A stretch of DNA of 64,000 bases from Capsicum annuum (GCF_002878395.1 NW_025825201.1:351782-415781), one strand, 5' to 3'. Shown: positions 45,363 through 56,958, numbered from the stretch's first letter. Numbers and translations: made by a program. Notes: generated by a model from the sequence alone, not told the origin.

Positions 45363-48229
45363 ATGGTAGACCCACAAGAAGCAGGAAGACTAGCCGCCTT
45401 AGATAGGTCTTAGCTGACTCAACAAAATATTGAAAACCTAGGTTGGGTACCAAATCAAGAACAAGAGGGCCTGGGAGATGATAATCTGTTGGGTCTAAGA
45501 AATTGTAGGCATGCAGAAGATATAGTGGCATCGATTGACATGAATGCAAACAGAAATTGCCCATACAGAGCAAGGCAGGATCACCAACCTGTGCAGAATA
45601 ATTTTAATAATGATGAGGATGGAATGGATGGTGAAGGTACAACTGGAGCTATTATTCCTCCACCTTTGGCACCTGGATCTAAGTTCCAATTACAAGCACG
45701 ATGATCCAAATCCTCCATCTTAAGGGGTCTTTAGGTGGACTCCCGGGTGATGATCCCAAAATGAATTTAGTGAATTTTATCACTATTTACAAGTATTTTG
45801 ATAAACCGGGAGTGGGACAAAATGCCTTCTGCCTACCCTTATTTTCATTGTCTCTGTCTGGAGAGGCAACATTATGGCTAAATGAGTTGACACCTGATTC
45901 TATAACCAACTAGAGGCAGTTGAAAGGGGTTTTCCTAAAAAGGTTATTTCCACCTTCCAGGTGGGTACAACTGAGGGATGAGATCAAAAACTTTAGGCAA
46001 CTCTTAACTGAAGCCCTTCTTCAGACATGGGAGAGATTTTAAAAAAAATTAATGTAGTGCCTAAACCACAATATGACGGATATTCATTTGATGGAGACTC
46101 TTTATCAGGCATTGAACTCTATAGCAAAGATGAGGATGTCACACATCATATTGGGGCAGGGTGGTTGAAGTGGAGGCTCGCTTCGAGAGTCCTTTGTAAT
46201 AATAAGGTGCCCCCGAAACTTAAAGGTAAGTTCTATAGAGTGGTATTTTGGATGGCTATGTTTTATGGAGCGGAGTGTTGGCTAGTTAAGAATTCTATAT
46301 CCAAAAGGTGAAGGCGACAGAGATGTGAATATTGTGATGGATATGTGGACATACCAGGAAAGATAGGGTGAGGAATAAAATTATTCGAGAGAAGGTAGAA
46401 ATTGCCTCGGTGGAGAATAAGTTGTGAGAAATGAGGCTACGTTGGTTCGGGCATATAATGAGGAGGGGCCCTAATGCTCCAGTGTAGAGGTGTGAGACTC
46501 TAGCTATAAATGGTTTTAGGCGAGCTAGAGGTAGACCGAAGAAATATTGGAGGGAGGTGATTAGGCATGATATGGATCAATTACATCTTACAGAGGACAT
46601 GACCCTTGATAGGAAGGTGTGGAGGATGCAGATTATGGTAGAGAGTTAGGGGGCGGGAGCACGACGGTAGTAATAGGGGAGTGCTCCTTTGGGTCTGGAG
46701 TTTCTGGTTCGTAGGGCTGTGGCTGTAGTTTTTGGGGCTAGTGGTGTTGACCTTTTTTCATCCTGTACTAGTTTATTATGCATTTATCTTTTGTGTTTGT
46801 TATACTGTTAGTTTGTTTTGTGTACCACACTAGTTTATATGCACTTACTTTTTGTATTGGTTATACTATTATTGGTCCTAAGCCAGGGGTCTATCGAAAA
46901 TAGCCTCTCTACTTCCCTTGAGGTAGTGGTATAGTCTGTGTACACTCTACCCTCTCCAGACTCCACTAGGTGGGAATACACTGCGTATGTTGTTGTTGTA
47001 GTTTTTGTTGAAATCTATAACAAAGCCAGTTGTTGACAATGCTGTAGGGGGATCATTTGTGGATCTCACCTTTCAAGAGGCTTCAGAGATGTTTGATCAG
47101 ATGACCAAACAAAGTAGAGCTTGGCATACTAGGGATTCTGTGGTAGCAAGCCCTACTATTTCTGTTGGTATGACTCCTGAGCAACGTAGAAAGGAAGAGG
47201 AGCGGGACTAGGATATGGCATACTTAAGAACATGGATGGACATATTAACCAAGTATTTATTATCTACAAAGACGGAGAAAGTGAAAGACATCAAGTCCCA
47301 AGGATGGGTTGATTCTGATGCTGAAGAGGAAGCTAACTATCTCAATAACCAGGAGGGTTTTCCAGGCAGTAGCTAAGGGAATCAAGGTTGGACTTATTAG
47401 AATAAATCAAGTTATGGAGATCGGGACCAAGGGACTTAGAAGAATAAGATTGACTGGAGTGGACTTTATGTGCCTCTTAGAAATCGAGACAATGCTGTGA
47501 CTAGCTTGAGAAAAATGTCCATGGAGGACATGATGGAAAGGTTACTAAAAGGAGTGGAGGCTACCAATGCAGGTATGATAACAATGAGAAGTGACTTTTC
47601 GTCATTGAGTCAGTTGGTAAACTCACACTCAACTTTAATCAAACAGTTAGAGCAGAAGATGAGCCAACTTTTAGCCACATTAACTCAGAGGAAGAGTGGA
47701 ACATTTCCTAGTGACACAATTCAAAATCCCCACAATGATAGTACTTGCATGGAAATTACCACTCGAAGTGGTAAAATATTACCGAGCTCTTTTGTGGGAG
47801 AATCTGTAAGCCAAGATATGATTGAAGAAGATTGTGAGACTGAGAGAAGTAATCCAATAGAGTCCAAAAAGCTGGATGACATTGATATCCCTTCTAATCA
47901 TCAGTAGAGTGATGAGTTGGAAAAAGGGAAAGACAAGGAAAAGGAATTAGTACTGAAACTCTCCCAAAACCACCACCTTCGTTTCCTCAGAAATTGAAAA
48001 AGAGGATCAATGACACAAAGTTTAGTAAATTCATGGCAATGCTGAAGCAATTAACAGTCAATATGCCTTTGGTAGAGGAACTTAAGCAGATGCCTAGATA
48101 TGATAACTTCATGAAAGACCTTGTCACGAAGAAATGGAAGGTTAGCCATGAGCCGGAGGATAATCTTCATCATTGTGGTGCTATCTCTACAAGGTCTTTG
48201 GGGCAGAAAAAGGCAGAATAGGGAGCATT
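45363..48229 (+). pseudogene. gag of Athila-like element, interrupted by a LINE
   Basis: The start MVDPQEAGRLAALDRS is followed by a stop. 45689-45910 has MIQILHLKGSLGGLPGDDPK, FSLSLSGEATLWLNELTPDS; then (45913-46040) LKGVFLKRLFPPSRW, LRDEIKNFRQLLTEALLQTW, the typical Athila capsid region with a stop where the family has W. The LINE (46130-47007) breaks in after HLMETLYQALNSI. The gag resumes with ITKPVVDNAVGGSFVDLTFQ. 47470-47907 encodes the C-terminal part with a coiled-coil-like LVNSHSTLIKQLEQKMSQLL and MEITTRSGKIL. 47994-48220 has KFMAMLKQLTVNMPLVEELK, as in the segment before protease. Stops and shifts are many. Confidence 0.8.
46130..47007 (+). mobile_element. 5'-truncated RTE-like LINE in the Athila gag
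   Basis: It begins with reverse transcriptase C-terminal sequence: EDVTHHIGAGWLKWRLASRV, NKVPPKLKGKFYRVV, MFYGAECWLVKNSI, and in shifted frames WFGHIMRR, GFRRARGRPKKYW, DMTLDRKVWR. The 3' end 'ccttgaggtagtggtatagt' ... 'ggtgggaatacactgcgtat' and the tgttgttgttg tail are characteristic of plant RTE elements. Target duplication: ttgaactctatagcaaag (46112-46129) and ttgaaatctataacaaag (47008-47025), 16 of 18 identical. Confidence 0.9.
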
Positions 48230-48614
48230 TACCATCCTGTACACTATTGGGTCCTTGGATTTTACAAAATCTCTATGTGATTTGGGAGCCAGTATAAACC
48301 TGATGCCGCTTGCTGTGTATAATAAATTAGGTTTGGAGGATCCTACTCACACAAACATGAGACTAGTTATGGTGGACAGGTCTGTAAAGCAACTGATTGG
48401 TGTTCTACATGATGTACTTGTAAAGGTGGTAGATTTTATATTCCTTGTTGACTTTGTGACCCTTGATTGTGTAGTAGACTTCGAAGTGCCCATAATTTTG
48501 GGCAGGCCATTCTTAAAAACTGGGAGAGTGCTAGTAGACATGGAGATGAATGGGTTAAAGTTTAGGCTCAATAGGAAAGAAGTTAGTTTTGAAGTATATC
48601 AATCTATGAGATAG
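48230..48614 (+). pseudogene. Aspartic protease domain of Athila-like element
   Basis: The open frame from 48255 reads SLCDLGASINLMPLAVYNKL, DRSVKQLIGVLHDVLVKVVD, then VPIILGRPFLKTGRVLVDME. The catalytic DLGAS (Athila form of D-S/T-G) and the ILGRPFL flap are present. The protease would process the polyprotein, but it is cut off from gag by frameshifts and lacks a downstream reverse transcriptase. Confidence 0.85.
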
Positions 48615-50344
48615 AAAAAGAAGATGAGTGTCTTCTCGATTGTTGATGTATTCTATGAAGATGGGAGAGATGCACCAACAGAACTAAGGACGAAGCACTT
48701 TCTTGATCCACCAAAAGAAGTAAAGAGGTATCAACATGGTATCTTGATGAATTCTGAGTAGTCAAGACGACTGAGTAGTGCCACGATGATAAATCAGGCG
48801 CTGCTTGGGAGGAAACCCAAGGTATATGTTATTTTTAGTCGTATAATGTTATTGACATCAGACTTTTGCACTCATGGTGCCACAAGTATGTTTCAAACTC
48901 TCTTGTTTTAATTTAATACATTGGGGATAATACACGATTTTAAGTTATGGGTGGAATTACTTGTGGGTGTTGATGTCCTCTTGGGGTTTTTGTTGTCGTG
49001 CTTCTTTTCCCTAGAGTCTTGATCCTAGTAGAGCCAGCATGTTTAGACATATTGTGTTTTATTTTGTGATGTGTTGTGGTTAACTGGGAGAAAAATAAGT
49101 ATCTACGGTAGTTGACATATTTTTGTTGACTTTTTGGGAATAATAAATACCTCTCCAATTGTCTACTTTGTAACTGTATGATGTGCATCTATATGCGACT
49201 ACTATGAATCTTTTTATGGCATTGGTGTTAGGGACATAATAATCATTGCTAACAATTTCATGAACCGGATAGGTAGTAGCTTGTGATGTACCTTTGTGCC
49301 AGGTGTTTGTAAGATACTACCTAGTTCCTGTTGTGTGTTTAATCCAGAACTTGCCCGATTGGTCTTGCCTTGGTTGTAGGAGAGTGGTTAGGAAGGTATC
49401 ATAGGCCATTTTTGATATTAGTCCACTTTTAGCCTAAATGACCTTTCATGTTTGAATAATATCCCTTGATCCTGATTTTGAGCCTGAATGCCTATTCTTT
49501 TTATTATACCTATTACCTTCCCATTTGTATCACAATGAACTTGTTTTGGCCCTGGTCCTCCTTAGACATTGTGCATTTTGACTTAGACAAATCACCTAAG
49601 TTGAGGGTGGCTATCATAGGGGTGCATGATGTAATGTGAGTGTGAAGAAAGGTAACATAAGAAAAAAATGCAAGGCTGGGTGTGGTTCTAAAAAAAATGG
49701 AAGACTGAAGGACCGCATTCAGCCTAAATTTGCTTTAATAAAGAAAGGGAGAAATTCGTTAAAGGTTGATAAGTGAGCCCCAAAAATAGTGTAGTGCCAA
49801 GGAGGCTTAGTCAATTTAAATATCCTTGCATATCATACCAGCCCCAAGCCTACATTACAAGCTAAAGAAAAGTCCTATAGTGATCTTAGCTTAACTGTAT
49901 GAAAGCCTCGGTGATGAAAATAAGGGCAAGCTTATGGTATTTGGCATACATTGATTGGAATTTCTTTCTGAGAAGTGAGTGTCTCTTGACCACCCCTACA
50001 TTGACATGCTTGATTTCATATATGAGTGAGGAGGGACTTCTTTTTTGTAAGGGCACATCGGTTGCATTGCTAGTTGCCTTCTTAGTTAGGTAGTGGAATT
50101 TGTATATAGGCATGGTAATTGTTACAAAGTTGATTCCATATCTTGATTCCCTTATGTCACATTATTGATCTTTATTGATATACATAGTTGGGTTTAAAGT
50201 GATTGAAAATGGAGAGGGTAATGTATTTTGAACTAAAATTGATGATCAACTGTCATAGGTATCTTATGTGTCTCTTGGTTAAACATCATAGTATGGTGTT
50301 GTGTAGTTTCTTGAGGACAAGCAATGGTTTTAAGTTGAGGGTGT
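48615..50344 (+). other. 3' region of Athila-like element, pol deleted, with polypurine tract
   Basis: After MSVFSIVDVFYEDGRD and a few dozen more residues comes 'aatcaggcgctgcttgggag' (48784), which in complete Athila elements lies beyond pol; so the reverse transcriptase to integrase part is deleted here. The rest is non-coding (no env frame seen). It ends 'tcttgaggacaagcaatggt' and the G-rich 'agttgagggtgt' as polypurine tract. Confidence 0.65.
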
Positions 50345-51842
50345 TGATGTACTAGCTTCTGTTAGCACATTTAAGACTTTTAACTTAAAATAATTGTAAG
50401 TTCTTCAGTAATTACTGTTGTTTTTTATTATATTTCATGTCATTTTGTAGGAAAGTGAAGATGCATGAAAATCTATGAAAGCTACGTTAAGAAGGATGAT
50501 TTTTGGTGAAAGATGCAAGAAATTAAGTTCTGAAGATTTCATCCAAGGACTTTGTTTGATAAGTCATCAACTTTATGAATAGCCTTCAAGAATATCGTCA
50601 CCCAGAAGTGGAAGACAAGAAATTTGAAGCATGTCTGATGACATTTTCTGAATAGTCGTAAGACTCTTGAACAACCATCAGATATGTCGTTACTCAGAGA
50701 TAGAAGGCAAGAATTTTGAAGCTTGTCTGACGACATTTTTTAATAGTCATCAAACTCCTGAATTGCCGTCACACTTGTCATCACACATGTCATCAGATTT
50801 GTCGTCAGATACAACTTGTACTCACACATATCGTCAGATTTGGGACAAGTTGTCAACTAAAGGAGCAAAAATCTGTCTTTTTTATTTTGAATTTCCTTTA
50901 AAGTACATATATAAATAGCAGATTTTTGGTTTTCACTAGATACCTGGAGCTTATTCCAAGGGAGTTTACTTTTTTTTTTAGCTCTCTTAACTTAGAATTC
51001 AATATTCAGCTCTTTGATTGGGTTTTGATATTTTGCTCTTGAACAAGGAAGAGAATCAACTTCAGACTTTATCTTTTGTAAGTTTAATTACTTTCTATGA
51101 TGAATATAATTGTTCCAATCTCTTTCTTTCTCATGTGGAACTAAAACCCACAACTAGGGTTGTGGGATCTATGATTATTCCTCCATGGATTTAATAGTTG
51201 GCTAGAGTTTGAGTGATTGTGGAGACATCTTGATAATTCCTTTGTTATGATTGTTATTTATTGGTTGCAAACAATATATCCCACCTTATGTTGATTTGCT
51301 TGAACTGAGAAATAAACTAAAGGTAGCGAATTATCAACGAGGATTTGGGAAGGGTAAGTTCTCATTTAATGATTAATGCTGTAACAAGATTGATCAACTT
51401 GAGATAAAATCATATGAATAGAATACTTTCCTAAGTTTGAGAGAATTAGGGACTTCAACATCTAGGTAGGTTGAGAGACACTTCGATGGACTGTTGAAAT
51501 TGATAATTTGGTGTTTCCCATAAGTCACGAGAACTTAATACTATAGTTATTATTTAATGGGATTAATAATCATAGTGATCACAACCCTAGTTTCTCTTTA
51601 TCATTGATTTGAACTATTGAAATTTAAGCTTTGAGTTCTGAAAATAGTTATAACTTTATCAATTGTTTTATCGATACAAACACCCTCAATTAAAGGAAAC
51701 CATCACCTATTAGTCAGGTTATTCATAAATAGACACGATTAACACCATATTCCTCATGAGATTCAACCCTAACCTAGTTGGGTTATATATTTGACAACGA
51801 CCGATTACTCTCTTGTAAGAGAGGTGTAATTTGGGCATATCA
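50345..51842 (+). mobile_element. 3' LTR of Athila-like element
   Basis: 1,498 bp, TGATGTACTAGC ... gggcatatca, collinear with 43670-45168, followed by TTGGG. Confidence 0.9.
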
Positions 51843-53109
51843 TTGGGCCAAGCTTTAAAGTCAAAAATTTGATAGAAGCGTTGAAAGGTAAAAGACTTTA
51901 AAAGAAGCATAAGCCATCATTGTGTTTGGTTTGGTTTATTCATAATATTCTTTCGGCGAGAGATGTTACCAATAACATACAACTTGGATTAATAAAGCAC
52001 TCTGACGATCTTGAGGCATTTAACATCTATCCTTGGGGTTATGAAGGATTCAAAATGAGTGTCAAATATTTGTTGACTTCGTTAATACAAAAAACAGTCA
52101 ACTTGTATGGCTTTCCATGGTAAATATTTTTTTATTATGATTAATTTATATTTTATTGAATAATGCTTTTGATTTATTGGCGTGATTTTATAGGATTGGC
52201 TATTTGAAACCATTCCTTATTTGAGACAACAAGTGAACTACAAGAATTGGTTTTATGTCCAAGAATCCTGAGATGGTTGTTGGCCAAAACTGCTAAAAAT
52301 ACAAAATGTCTAGATCTCTTCACCCCCGTAAAGAATGCAATAAGTCTAATTATTATTAAGTTTTTATTTTAATTGATAATTTTTTTTAAATGATCTAATC
52401 ATCATTTTAATATATGTACTGATTTATTTTAGATTGTGCATCTGTGGCCTGTTCTGACCAATCGAGAGTCGAAGATGCCATTTTTCTTACTTTATGATCC
52501 GTACAAATTTTATCAGACCCTAAGGTCATTGATAGAATAAAAAAAGAACTATTTGGAGCAAAGCCATCATAAAAAAATAATTTTGGAGGATGGGCTTCTT
52601 GTTGTTGATGGTGTTAGTGGTGATGGAACTGTTGGTAGTGGTAGTGGTAGTGGTGCTGCTGTTGGGGCTAATGATGCTCCTCTTTAAGTTTTCGAAACAA
52701 CAAACCATTATGATTATGATTATACTGGTTATATAGATTTTACCCCTCCTAGCGAATGTTCTATATGCAAATGTCAAAATTGCAAGGCGAAACATGATGG
52801 AGTGATTAATACTATTAATGCATTAACTACTTTTGTAAAGGAATTGACATCTAAGAGGGGTGTCATTCCATCAAATAGAATTTCATATCCATACACTCTA
52901 TTATAGATTAAGGTGGCTAAGAGGAGAAGGAAAGAAATTTCAAAGGCATCATCAAGCATCAAAAAAGAAAAATTGCAACTCCTTTGTCTTTGTCTTGCAC
53001 CTTTGATCAATTTACAAGGGCCACAAGAGAGCAACATGAACTGAAGAAGGTGAATATATATCATATATCCAGCAAATAAATAAGCACATATATATTTCAA
53101 TAGATGACA

Positions 53110-53530
53110 CATCTTCTTAAAATTATCAAATAGATATATACATTTGTTACAACAGTTGACTAACCTATTGTATCACATGCATTATCTGTTACAACATATG
53201 CCTCGCCTGTTTTAGAAAATCAAATAGGTCTTCGTATTATTTTAGTTTTTATCAACAGATGACCTATCTGCTGCAATAGATGGGTCATCTGCTAGGACAA
53301 ATTAAGTCAAGACTTTCTACTTTTTTTTTCCAAACGAATGAGTCATATGTTGCAACAGATGGGTCATCCGTTGGAAATTATCATACAGGTCTTCCTTATA
53401 TTTTAATTTGTCCCAACAGATGATCCATTTTTTGTAACAGATAAATAATCTATTTGGAATAATTTAAAATAGGAGGAAGACCTATTTGATTTTCTAAAAT
53501 AGATAGTTATCCTTTTCCATTTTTTTTGTA
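53110..53530. repeat. Palindromic CAACAGATG / CATCTGTTG field in an intron
   Basis: This intron (53050-53566) carries at least ten forms such as 'tgttgcaacagatgggtcat', 'tcaacagatgacctatctgc' and 'ccaacagatgatcca', on both strands. The consensus CATCTGTTGCAACAGATG is its own reverse complement. Confidence 0.75.
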
Positions 53531-53761
53531 TCTCTAGGATTAGCATTGACAATTTTGGCTTTCCAGGTGGATGTCACAGTAGAAGCTACTACTGAACAGC
53601 AGAATCTCATAGTTGATAATCTATCAACAACTTCCAAAGATGAAGTAAAAGTGAAGCCTGTCAGTCCAAAAGAACGGAATAATTACCCGTTTAAAGAGTT
53701 CAATATCTCAAAGAGGGTCCAAAAAAATAACAAACTTAAATTGTTGAGTAGATCTTTATAG

Positions 53762-54306
53762 CTTGAGTCTATCAAAGTAATAAACTTACCTCTCCTTAGG
53801 AATTATTGTTGGAAAAACTTAAATTATTAATTTATTTGTTGAGTAGATCATCTATACCTATATATTTATTTGTTGATTTCTTTCATGTAATTTCTAAAGG
53901 CTTTAATTTATTTTATTTTGTCTATGAATTTTATTTTATCCTTAGATTTGAAATTATTAATTGAAATGGAATATTAGTTTCAAATATTATAACAAATAAT
54001 ATATCTATTGCAATAGACAACATATCTGTTGGAAATTATCAAATAGATTTAGACATATGTTGCAATATGTAGGTCATCTGTATGATATTATCAAACAAGT
54101 CTTCCTACTTTTTTGATTTGTTCTAATAGGTGACCTATCTGTTACAATAGATAGACTTAGATATAGACATCTGCATAATGCAATAGATGACTAACTTATT
54201 TTAACAGATAAAATATCTGTCATAAAAGATTACTCAACTATTTGTTACAATAGATAGACAATCTGTTGCATTATAAAAATTTCAATTCATCAAATATAAA
54301 AAATTA
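53762..54306. repeat. Region between the two ULP1-like remnants with the same palindromic words
   Basis: AT-rich sequence; from 53985 to 54280 variants of 'ctattgcaatagac', 'atctgttggaaattatcaaa' and 'gttacaatagatagac' recur. No coding sequence; the plus-strand gene has lost its 3' part here. Confidence 0.6.
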
Positions 54307-56057
54307 TCATGATGTTTGTGTATATACATCTTCTTGTTTAAACACAAGCTCCAAGCATTTAGTTAGTACTCCATAAGCCCAGACCTCTTGCATTCTTGAC
54401 ATAGTATTATCGCATAGAAAGGTCGTTGGGTTGGTTATTTCTTTGCTGTTTAGCAAACATTCAATGTATACAAGCACGTACGACCCATATGCAACATCAG
54501 TTTCATATTTTAGAAGGACATTGTCCTTGTTTCGGCCTTTAAAATCTCATGTTTGCTTCAACACTTTCGATGAAAAACAATTCATCAGTCCACTCTGCCT
54601 CAACAAATTGGGGAGCAATGCCAACAGTGGATGTATCTTGGTAAAAAAATATTTCTCGTCGAAGACAAGCAAGTTGTAGTCATAAACCTCTATTATTTTC
54701 TCCTTGAGCAGTATCTCAACAGCCAAAAAATGTTTTTTCTCTACATTTATGATCGTAAGAATCCTATTTGATTTGGTCCAGTACTTATTGTATGGATATG
54801 GCCTCTTCTCTCTAAAATAATTAATCATATCTTTATCCCATTGGAACCTAAAGATTAACAAATCAAATCTCGGGCCACTGGGAGTTGACCCTAGCTTAAC
54901 GAGATTATCGTACCTATCATTGAAATTATTGTAGAAGTTGAGGTCCATTATCCAGTGGCAACATCATAAGCTTCCAGGTATGCTAATTGCCTGCCCTTCT
55001 TGAGGCAGAGAATTTCATAAACATATTGTGATATAAGAAGAAATTTTTTAAATAGGTTAGTATTTTTAAAAATAAAAAATAAAGTGGAAAGATGTTATGG
55101 ATCTATTAATAGATTACCCATCTAATACAACTTATGCAACAGATAGGTAATCTATTACAATAGAACCACCACCAGTTGCACTAGAATATCCAGCTGTTGC
55201 AACAGATGACACATCTGTTGCGTAGCTTCTTCTTTATGGAGTAGATTAGAATGCTAGGTTAGGAAAAGTAAACATACCTTGTCCATGTACCACAAATCTA
55301 TATCTGTCATCTTTTTGAAGTCTTAGGGGAAGAGCTATTAATGGTGAAGGTTTTTGCACATTTCTTGGAATTTATTGTCTTTCTTAGAATAGCCTTCTGT
55401 TTGGCATCAAGCTTTGCGTATATGTACACCCTCTTTAATTATCCTTGAACTTCAACAACTTTTGGAGAGGAAGGAGTTGTAAGTTTTTTTGGGTTCATAC
55501 TTGAGAATATATCTCTAATTGCTTTTTTCTTCTTCTAACCATAATTGTAGGATTGTGTGGCTCACTCACTTTCTTTAATGGTATGACACCCATCTTAGAT
55601 TTCAATTCCTCGACAGCTTTAGCGATAGCCTCTACTTTTTCAAAGATTTTAACCTTTCTGTCATGCACTCTTTTTATTTACAATGAGAACATGAGGGTGA
55701 AGAGGGGTGAGAGGGACTACTATAAGGGTTAGAGGGACCGGTGTAAGGGTGAAAGGAACTAGTGTAAGGGGTCATTTCAAACATTTTTATTTTTTCTTGA
55801 GAATTAACATTCTTATCGTCACGACTAGAAGCAACAAAAACATGGCTGCCACCAACATCAATAACTCCACCAGCAATACCCCCAGAAGTCGCACCCAAAT
55901 CTGTTGCAGTAGGTTGGTCATGAAAAGCCTCAACATTAGGATGATATTGCCTAACTACTCTTCTTATGGTTATTTCTCCAGCAAATTCCTTCTTTATTAA
56001 TTCCACCGTTGGGTCTGCTGTTGTATCAACAATACCTAGAGTAATAAAAGAAGTCAT
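54307..56057 (-). pseudogene. Second ULP1-like protease family gene remnant (C-terminal part)
   Basis: On the minus strand, 56057-55674 gives MTSFITLGIVDTTADPTVEL, RRVVRQYHPNVEAFHDQPTA and a PYTSSFHPYTGPSNPYSSPS repeat ending CSHCK. 55670-55540 continues EKVEAIAKAVEELKSKMGVI. After an intron with palindromic repeats, 55030-54307 gives LCLKKGRQLAY, a frameshift, MDLNFYNNFNDRYDNLVKLG, FQWDKDMINYFREKRPYPYN, RILTIINVEKKHFLAVEILL, VYDYNLLVFDE, then AYGSYVLVYIECLL and a stop at 54307. The H-(x)n-D of the C48 protease is visible in HFLAVEILL and VYDYNL; the cysteine region CGSYSLAYIECLL of relatives reads YGSYVLVYIECLL here, so the nucleophile appears lost. Confidence 0.75.
55085..55230. repeat. Palindromic CAACAGATG / CATCTGTTG field, intron of the minus-strand remnant
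   Basis: 'ctgttgcaacagatgacaca' (55192) followed by 'tctgttgcg', and looser copies. Same family as 53110-53530. Confidence 0.7.
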
Positions 56058-56494
56058 TCCTAACTTCTAATCAGTAGGCACAATCCATGGATGCACAACC
56101 TAAAAAATATAGATACGTTGAAATCGATTAATAATTTGCAGTCAATTGGGTAATGTGTTAACAAAGACAACTTATGCAATAAATAATCTTTAAGTTTCAA
56201 TAGATGTTCATATGTGGCAATAGATTAACCATTTGTTGCATCAGATTATCTATCTATTGTATCAGTAGCAGTAGATGGGTAATATGTTAAGTAAGGTTCA
56301 AAGAACCAAAGCAATATATAGGTAATCTATTACGAAAAATGACTCATCTGTCGTAACAGATTACTAATCTATTACTCCAGATAGGTAATCTGTTAAGAGA
56401 AATTACAACAAATTATTCATCTGTTGCAACATATGAATCATTTATTTCAATATCATTCTTTGAGTCAAATTATATTACTTGAAAGAAGACTTAC
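56058..56494. repeat. Palindromic field upstream of the minus-strand ULP1-like remnant
   Basis: 56155-56470 carries 'catctgttgcaacatatgaa', 'gtcgtaacagattactaatc', 'aggtaatctgttaag' and others. No coding sequence. Confidence 0.65.
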
Positions 56495-56633
56495 TACATA
56501 TAAGTCCCCATAAAATCCTAAGCTTGACTCAGTCCTTTAAAGCTTGTTAAGGGGTCCCAGACTTAGAAAATTTTAGCCAAGTACTCAAACTTAGTGCTAT
56601 TTTAGCCTTCATAAGTTGGCGACTCTATTTCAC
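56495..56633 (+). mobile_element. Extra copy of the Tekay LTR start
   Basis: 'tataagtccccataaaatcc' through 'cataagttggcgactctatt' parallels 56634-56775 ('tgtaagaatccgtaaaactc' ... 'aagttggcaatcttatttcg'). Either a tandem duplication or the broken start of an older LTR. Confidence 0.6.
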
Positions 56634-56896
56634 TGTAAGAATCCGTAAAACTCATAGCTTATTTCAATCCTTTAAGCTTGTTAAGGGGTCCCAAAATTAG
56701 AAAATTCTAGCTAAGTATTCAAATTTGGTGTTATTTTAGCCTTTGAAAGTTGGCAATCTTATTTCGTAACCTTTACATCCATTAAATGTTTATATTTTGA
56801 GTTAATTAAAGATCATGAATGTCAATAGGTGTTCACGGACAAGTTTCAGATTTTCGGACTTCGTTTGAAGCCCTTTAGAATCCTAAACTAGTGAAA

Positions 56897-56958
56897 CAAC
56901 ATGATAGTCGATGCAACGATCAACATGATCTTGATGCGTTGCATCGACTATCATGTTG
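56897..56958. repeat. Perfect 22-bp inverted repeat in the Tekay LTR
   Basis: Arms 56897-56918 (caacatgatagtcgatgcaa then cg) and 56937-56958 are exact reverse complements, with an 18-base spacer. It would form a strong hairpin in RNA. Confidence 0.9.

Larger units (their letters stand above)
43670..51842 (+). mobile_element. Athila-like Ty3/gypsy element inserted in the ULP1-like gene
   Basis: Two LTRs of 1.5 kb begin TGATGT and end atca, flanked by TTGGG on both sides (43665-43669 and 51843-51847), an exact 5-bp target duplication. Joining the flanks restores the ULP1-like reading (..LVGPSF). A primer site, gag and protease are present. Reverse transcriptase, RNase H and integrase are missing between the protease and the 'gcgctgcttgggaggaaacc' motif (48790), so it is non-autonomous. 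A LINE sits in gag. The LTRs agree in well over nine of ten bases by eye. Confidence 0.9.
43016..53761 (+). pseudogene. ULP1-like protease family gene (N-terminal part), split by an Athila-like element
   Basis: The start MASKRKETESSLSK is followed by a stop, then [20 protein letters not shown] and [20 protein letters not shown] (to 43330), degenerate sequence to 43669, then the retrotransposon. After it the gene resumes at 51848: FKVKNLIEALKG, SLCLVWFIHNILSARDVTNN, PWGYEGFKMSVKYLL; intron 52120-52193 (gt..ag); FETIPYLRQQVNY; an exon from 52433 (TNRESKMPFFL, a GSGSG-rich stretch, CSICKCQNCKAKHDGVINTI) to the donor at 53049; an exon from 53567 (VDVTVEATTEQQ, NYPFKEFNIS) to 53761. This is the pattern of the large pepper ULP1-type (C48 cysteine protease) gene family, some of it mobilised by Mutator-like elements. 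The catalytic C-terminal part is missing and many stops are present. Confidence 0.75.

Noticed and set aside
52526..53112. Minus-strand frames of 89 and 112 residues
   Set aside because: Antisense to the ULP1-like exon 52433-53049, whose GSGSG and CKCQNCKAKHD parts identify the coding strand.
55707..56000. 97-residue plus-strand frame
   Set aside because: Antisense shadow of the ULP1-like exon at 55674-56057.
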